From Clostridium_AF sediminicola (GTDB lineage: Bacteria; Bacillota; Clostridia; Clostridiales; Clostridiaceae): 64,000 nucleotides of DNA. The notes under the pieces are model-generated. The model was not told the DNA's origin, did no database searches, and saw only the letters and a list, made by a program, of their open reading frames with translations. Location of the stretch: NCBI RefSeq assembly GCF_050402865.1, contig NZ_BAABMF010000016.1, positions 50,834 to 114,833 of the forward strand, written 5' to 3'. Both the position numbers and the translations under genes were made by a program. Positions 62,227 to 64,000 of this stretch are shown in pieces; the stretch's first letter is position 1; each line of letters opens with the position of its first letter.

Positions 62227-62232
62227 CTTTTC

Positions 62233-62337
62233 GGTTCTTTTTGTAGAACCTTGGTATTACAGCATTTCTTTTGTCATTTTGAATTATTTTTTTTAAATTA
62301 TAACATAATGAACCAATTAATGAAAACGTTTTGAACC
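62233..62337 (-). promoter_or_regulatory. Operator region: GGTTC repeats, sigma-A -10 and cre-like site
   Basis: GGTTC-N8-GAACC dyad at 62233-62250. Two more GAACC at 62310-62314 and 62333-62337. A TATAAT with TG one base ahead (extended -10) near 62296-62301 on the minus strand. TGAAAACGTTTTGA at 62321-62334 differs by one base from a perfect CcpA site (TGAAAACGTTTTCA). The GGTTC repeats may be activator sites, the cre a repression site. Confidence 0.55.
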
Positions 62338-62359
62338 ATTTACTAATTTCAAAAAAAAC

Positions 62360-62401
62360 AATTCTAAAGAGCTAAAGTTAAGTCATTAGCTCTTTAGAAT
62401 T
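62360..62401. terminator. Bidirectional terminator upstream of the Gat operon
   Basis: 16-base perfect stem AATTCTAAAGAGCTAA / TTAGCTCTTTAGAATT, T runs on both strands (ATTTTTTTA and GTTTTTTTT). No gene ends here on either strand, so it may insulate the divergent DUF2953 region from the operon. The rest of 62402-62683 is AT-rich promoter sequence. Confidence 0.75.
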
Positions 62402-62683
62402 ATTTTTTTAGTTCTTTTATTAATACACCGTTTGGTTAAACCACCATATAGAATGTAAATAAATCTAATACACAATAATCCGTTTCAAAACACATATTTA
62501 CTGTTTTGAGAATTTTAAAACTTATACCCATTAATTATATATAATATTTTTACTAAAAACACCTAATACTATAGATGCATTATTTTATTGACAAAGAGTT
62601 AAGAATCAATAAGGAAATTGTTCTTAGTTCGTTATAAATTCAATGTCATATACATATTTGTTAATACAGAAGGAGCTGTTTAT

Positions 62684-63214
62684 ATGTACTTCATTTTATT
62701 TTTAATATCTATTTTAGTAATAATCTTGGTTTTAATAGCAATAGTTCCTCTCCAAATTTTATTTAATTCGGATGAAAATATTGACTTTCATATGGAAATC
62801 TCTTGGTTAAAACCCTTATTCAAAGCAATTATTTTAAATAAAGATACTAATATTTTTTTAACAATATATTTATTTAACAAAAAAATATCAACTAAACCTT
62901 TAAAAGCAAAAAAAGAAAAAAATTCAAATAATTATAAGGACAAATTTTATTATCTAAAACAACTTAAACCATATTACTCTCACATTGATGCTTCTTATGG
63001 TTTCCAAGATCCGTCTACAACTGGAATAATATTTGGAATAGTGAATTCACTTACAAAATTTCTTAACCTAAGAAATATAAATAACGAAGCTAACTTTACT
63101 TCTGAAGAAAACTATTTTAACATAGATGGAATAATTAAGTTAAATATAGCTACTACCATTATAAAATTATTAAAATCATATAGAAAGTCGCATCAAACTA
63201 TTTATCAAAAATAA
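62684..63214 (+). CDS. DUF2953 protein (YtfI-like)
   Basis: 176 aa, start MYFILFLISIL behind AAGGAGCTGTTTAT. One N-terminal membrane helix (~2-25, FILFLISILVIILVLIAIVP), then a beta-rich soluble part typical of DUF2953 (FHMEISWLKPLFKAIILNKD ... HIDASYGFQDPSTTGIIFGI). In sporeformers this gene regularly precedes gerW/ytfJ, as here, and may work with it in spore formation or germination. Function not established. Confidence 0.82.
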   Translation: MYFILFLISILVIILVLIAIVPLQILFNSDENIDFHMEISWLKPLFKAIILNKDTNIFLTIYLFNKKISTKPLKAKKEKNSNNYKDKFYYLKQLKPYYSHIDASYGFQDPSTTGIIFGIVNSLTKFLNLRNINNEANFTSEENYFNIDGIIKLNIATTIIKLLKSYRKSHQTIYQK

Positions 63215-63250
63215 AATGTTTATAAGCAAACAACTTAGACTGTGAATTTA

Positions 63251-63293
63251 TGCAGGTATAGAATTCATTGATTCCTGAGATTTTAGCCCTGCA
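63251..63293. repeat. Dispersed dyad element upstream of gerW
   Basis: TGCAGG (63251-63256) and CCTGCA (63288-63293) form a dyad enclosing CTGAGATTTTAG. Same layout on the opposite strand at 18299-18347. Further on, TGTTTGTTTTATAATAAAT precedes gerW as it does the small gene at 18394, with one base difference. Confidence 0.5.
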
Positions 63294-63356
63294 CAAATTA
63301 TGTTTACGTAATGTTTGTTTTATAATAAATCACAAAAATACTAAGGAGGAATAGAT

Positions 63357-63827
63357 ATGCAAGATACACAAACTATTGATACCTTATTTACAGATTTACA
63401 GAACTTCGTAAAAACAGAGTCAGTTATGGGATCTCCAGTTCCAATAGGAGACAGAACTTTAGTTCCAATTATTTCAGTTACAATGGGTTACGGAAGTGGA
63501 ACAAATAAAAAAGACCCTGCAGCACCTAATGGAGGAACCGGAGTTGGTTTAGGAGCTAGAATATCAACTAATGCTGTTGTAGTTGTTGACAAAGATTCTG
63601 TATCTATGCTTCCTGTAGATGGAAAAGGGAACGTTAATAACCAACCAAATGACAATAATGCCATGAATAACATTGTGAATAAAATTCCTGAAATGATTAC
63701 GAACTTTAAGCAAGGTGCTCAACCACAAAATATGGCTCAAAACCAACAACAAAACCAGCAACAAAATCAACCACAAGACCAAGCGCAAAATGCTGGTCAA
63801 AACCAAAAAAAACCTCCTACAAAATAA
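63357..63827 (+). CDS. gerW: Spore protein GerW (YtfJ)
   Basis: 156 aa behind AAGGAGGAATAG. The N-terminal ~100 residues match GerW/YtfJ (FVKTESVMGSPVPIGDRTLV, ISVTMGYGSG, TGVGLGARISTNAVVVVD). The C-terminal ~55 residues are Gln/Asn-rich (QNMAQNQQQNQQQNQPQDQA), longer than a usual short tail. GerW is made in the developing spore and needed for efficient germination. It is next to a DUF2953 gene, the common pair. Confidence 0.92.
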   Translation: MQDTQTIDTLFTDLQNFVKTESVMGSPVPIGDRTLVPIISVTMGYGSGTNKKDPAAPNGGTGVGLGARISTNAVVVVDKDSVSMLPVDGKGNVNNQPNDNNAMNNIVNKIPEMITNFKQGAQPQNMAQNQQQNQQQNQPQDQAQNAGQNQKKPPTK

Positions 63828-63862
63828 AGGTATATTTTAAGTTCAAACTTACTTTTTGGGGG

Positions 63863-64000
63863 TGTGCTCAATTTAAAATGGTACCTATGTCAAGGACAAT
63901 TTAAAAAGGGTGTTAAGATGCTAAGAGATGATTTCTGTATTGTACAGGAGTCATCTTGTTTAGGTTCCATTGATATCTATAATTATTGTAATATCTTATA
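63863..64000 (-). mobile_element. End of an IS3-family insertion sequence
   Basis: The transposase 3' end and the likely terminal repeat beginning TGTGCTCAATTTAAAATGG, with TGTCAAGGACA further in. The element continues past the window. It lies 35 bases downstream of gerW. Confidence 0.8.
63913..64000 (-). CDS. IS3-family transposase (OrfB), C-terminal end
   Basis: The last 28 codons on the minus strand read IRYYNNYRYQWNLNKMTPVQ then YRNHLLAS and stop. This is the characteristic C-terminus of IS3/IS150-type OrfB integrase domains (YYNNxRxQ ... L.KMTPVQYR.HLL). Only this part is in the window; the catalytic DDE residues are outside, so it cannot be said whether the element is intact. Confidence 0.88.
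   Translation of the reverse strand, partial: IRYYNNYRYQWNLNKMTPVQYRNHLLAS

Noticed and set aside
61691..62296. 201-codon plus-strand frame
   Set aside because: Antisense of the AAA+ domain of the same activator and its sigma-54 promoter.
1..64000. CRISPR arrays, tRNA or rRNA genes
   Set aside because: No regularly spaced repeats and no recognisable tRNA or rRNA sequence on either strand; the 30-base units at 52550-52620 are only two adjacent copies inside a mobile element, without spacers.

Overview
The window is very AT-rich, with Clostridium-type ribosome binding sites (AGGAGG or GGAGG), frequent TTG and GTG starts, and typical clostridial genes: the spore protein GerW, a DUF2953 protein, Rex, and sigma-54/LevR-type PTS activators. 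It most likely comes from a saccharolytic, spore-forming Clostridium. No rRNA, tRNA or CRISPR array was seen. Most genes are on the minus strand.

Layout. 1-3600: a ROK regulator cut by the window edge, a UroD-family methyltransferase-like protein, an AraC regulator and, divergently, a receiver-GGDEF protein. 3600-6900: deoD, deoB, a Crp/Fnr regulator and a flavodoxin. 6976-14112: a decay zone with a broken GH13 glucosidase and two broken ABC ATPases around an intact MacAB-like efflux operon. 14171-18570: a small hypothetical, an N-acyl-D-amino-acid deacylase, an MFS transporter and a small basic protein. 18585-24000: a MurNAc/peptidoglycan-salvage regulon (LicT-type antiterminator, DUF871/MupG, Glc-type EIIA, MurQ, EIIBC), controlled at two RAT/terminator sites. 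24100-28180: a TipAL-type MerR regulator, a HEAT-methyltransferase fusion, a MOSC protein and a pentapeptide-repeat protein.

28208-35382: a beta-glucoside (cellobiose/chitobiose-like) PTS (GH4 enzyme, EIIA, EIIC, a RarA-C-terminus-like protein, EIIB). It has a sigma-54 promoter and a LevR-type activator, and a short transposon-like repeat (MITE-like) sits between activator and operon. 35551-41537: a sugar ABC transporter operon with NanE, an RpiR regulator and a second UroD-family protein. 41848-47059: a histidine kinase/response regulator and an ABC permease/ATPase, probably for peptide sensing or export. 47289-52456: a lipoprotein MTA/SAH nucleosidase, a rifampicin-phosphotransferase-like PEP enzyme with a TetR regulator, and Rex. 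A second MITE-like copy follows. 52946-55024: a MoxR ATPase and VWA protein pair. 55144-62187: a galactitol-type PTS operon with dehydrogenase and class II aldolase, led by its own sigma-54 activator behind a sigma-54 promoter and a possible CcpA site. 62684-64000: DUF2953, gerW and the end of an IS3-family element.

As a whole the window is a carbohydrate-uptake and cell-wall-recycling island. It shows three PTS control styles (RAT antitermination, LevR/sigma-54, and possible CcpA repression), several drug or peptide efflux systems, and clear gene decay. The points most worth following are the two MITE-like copies with 7-bp target duplications and a variable 30-bp internal unit, the UroD-family proteins in sugar contexts, the RarA-C-like protein inside a PTS operon, and the lipoprotein nucleosidase.
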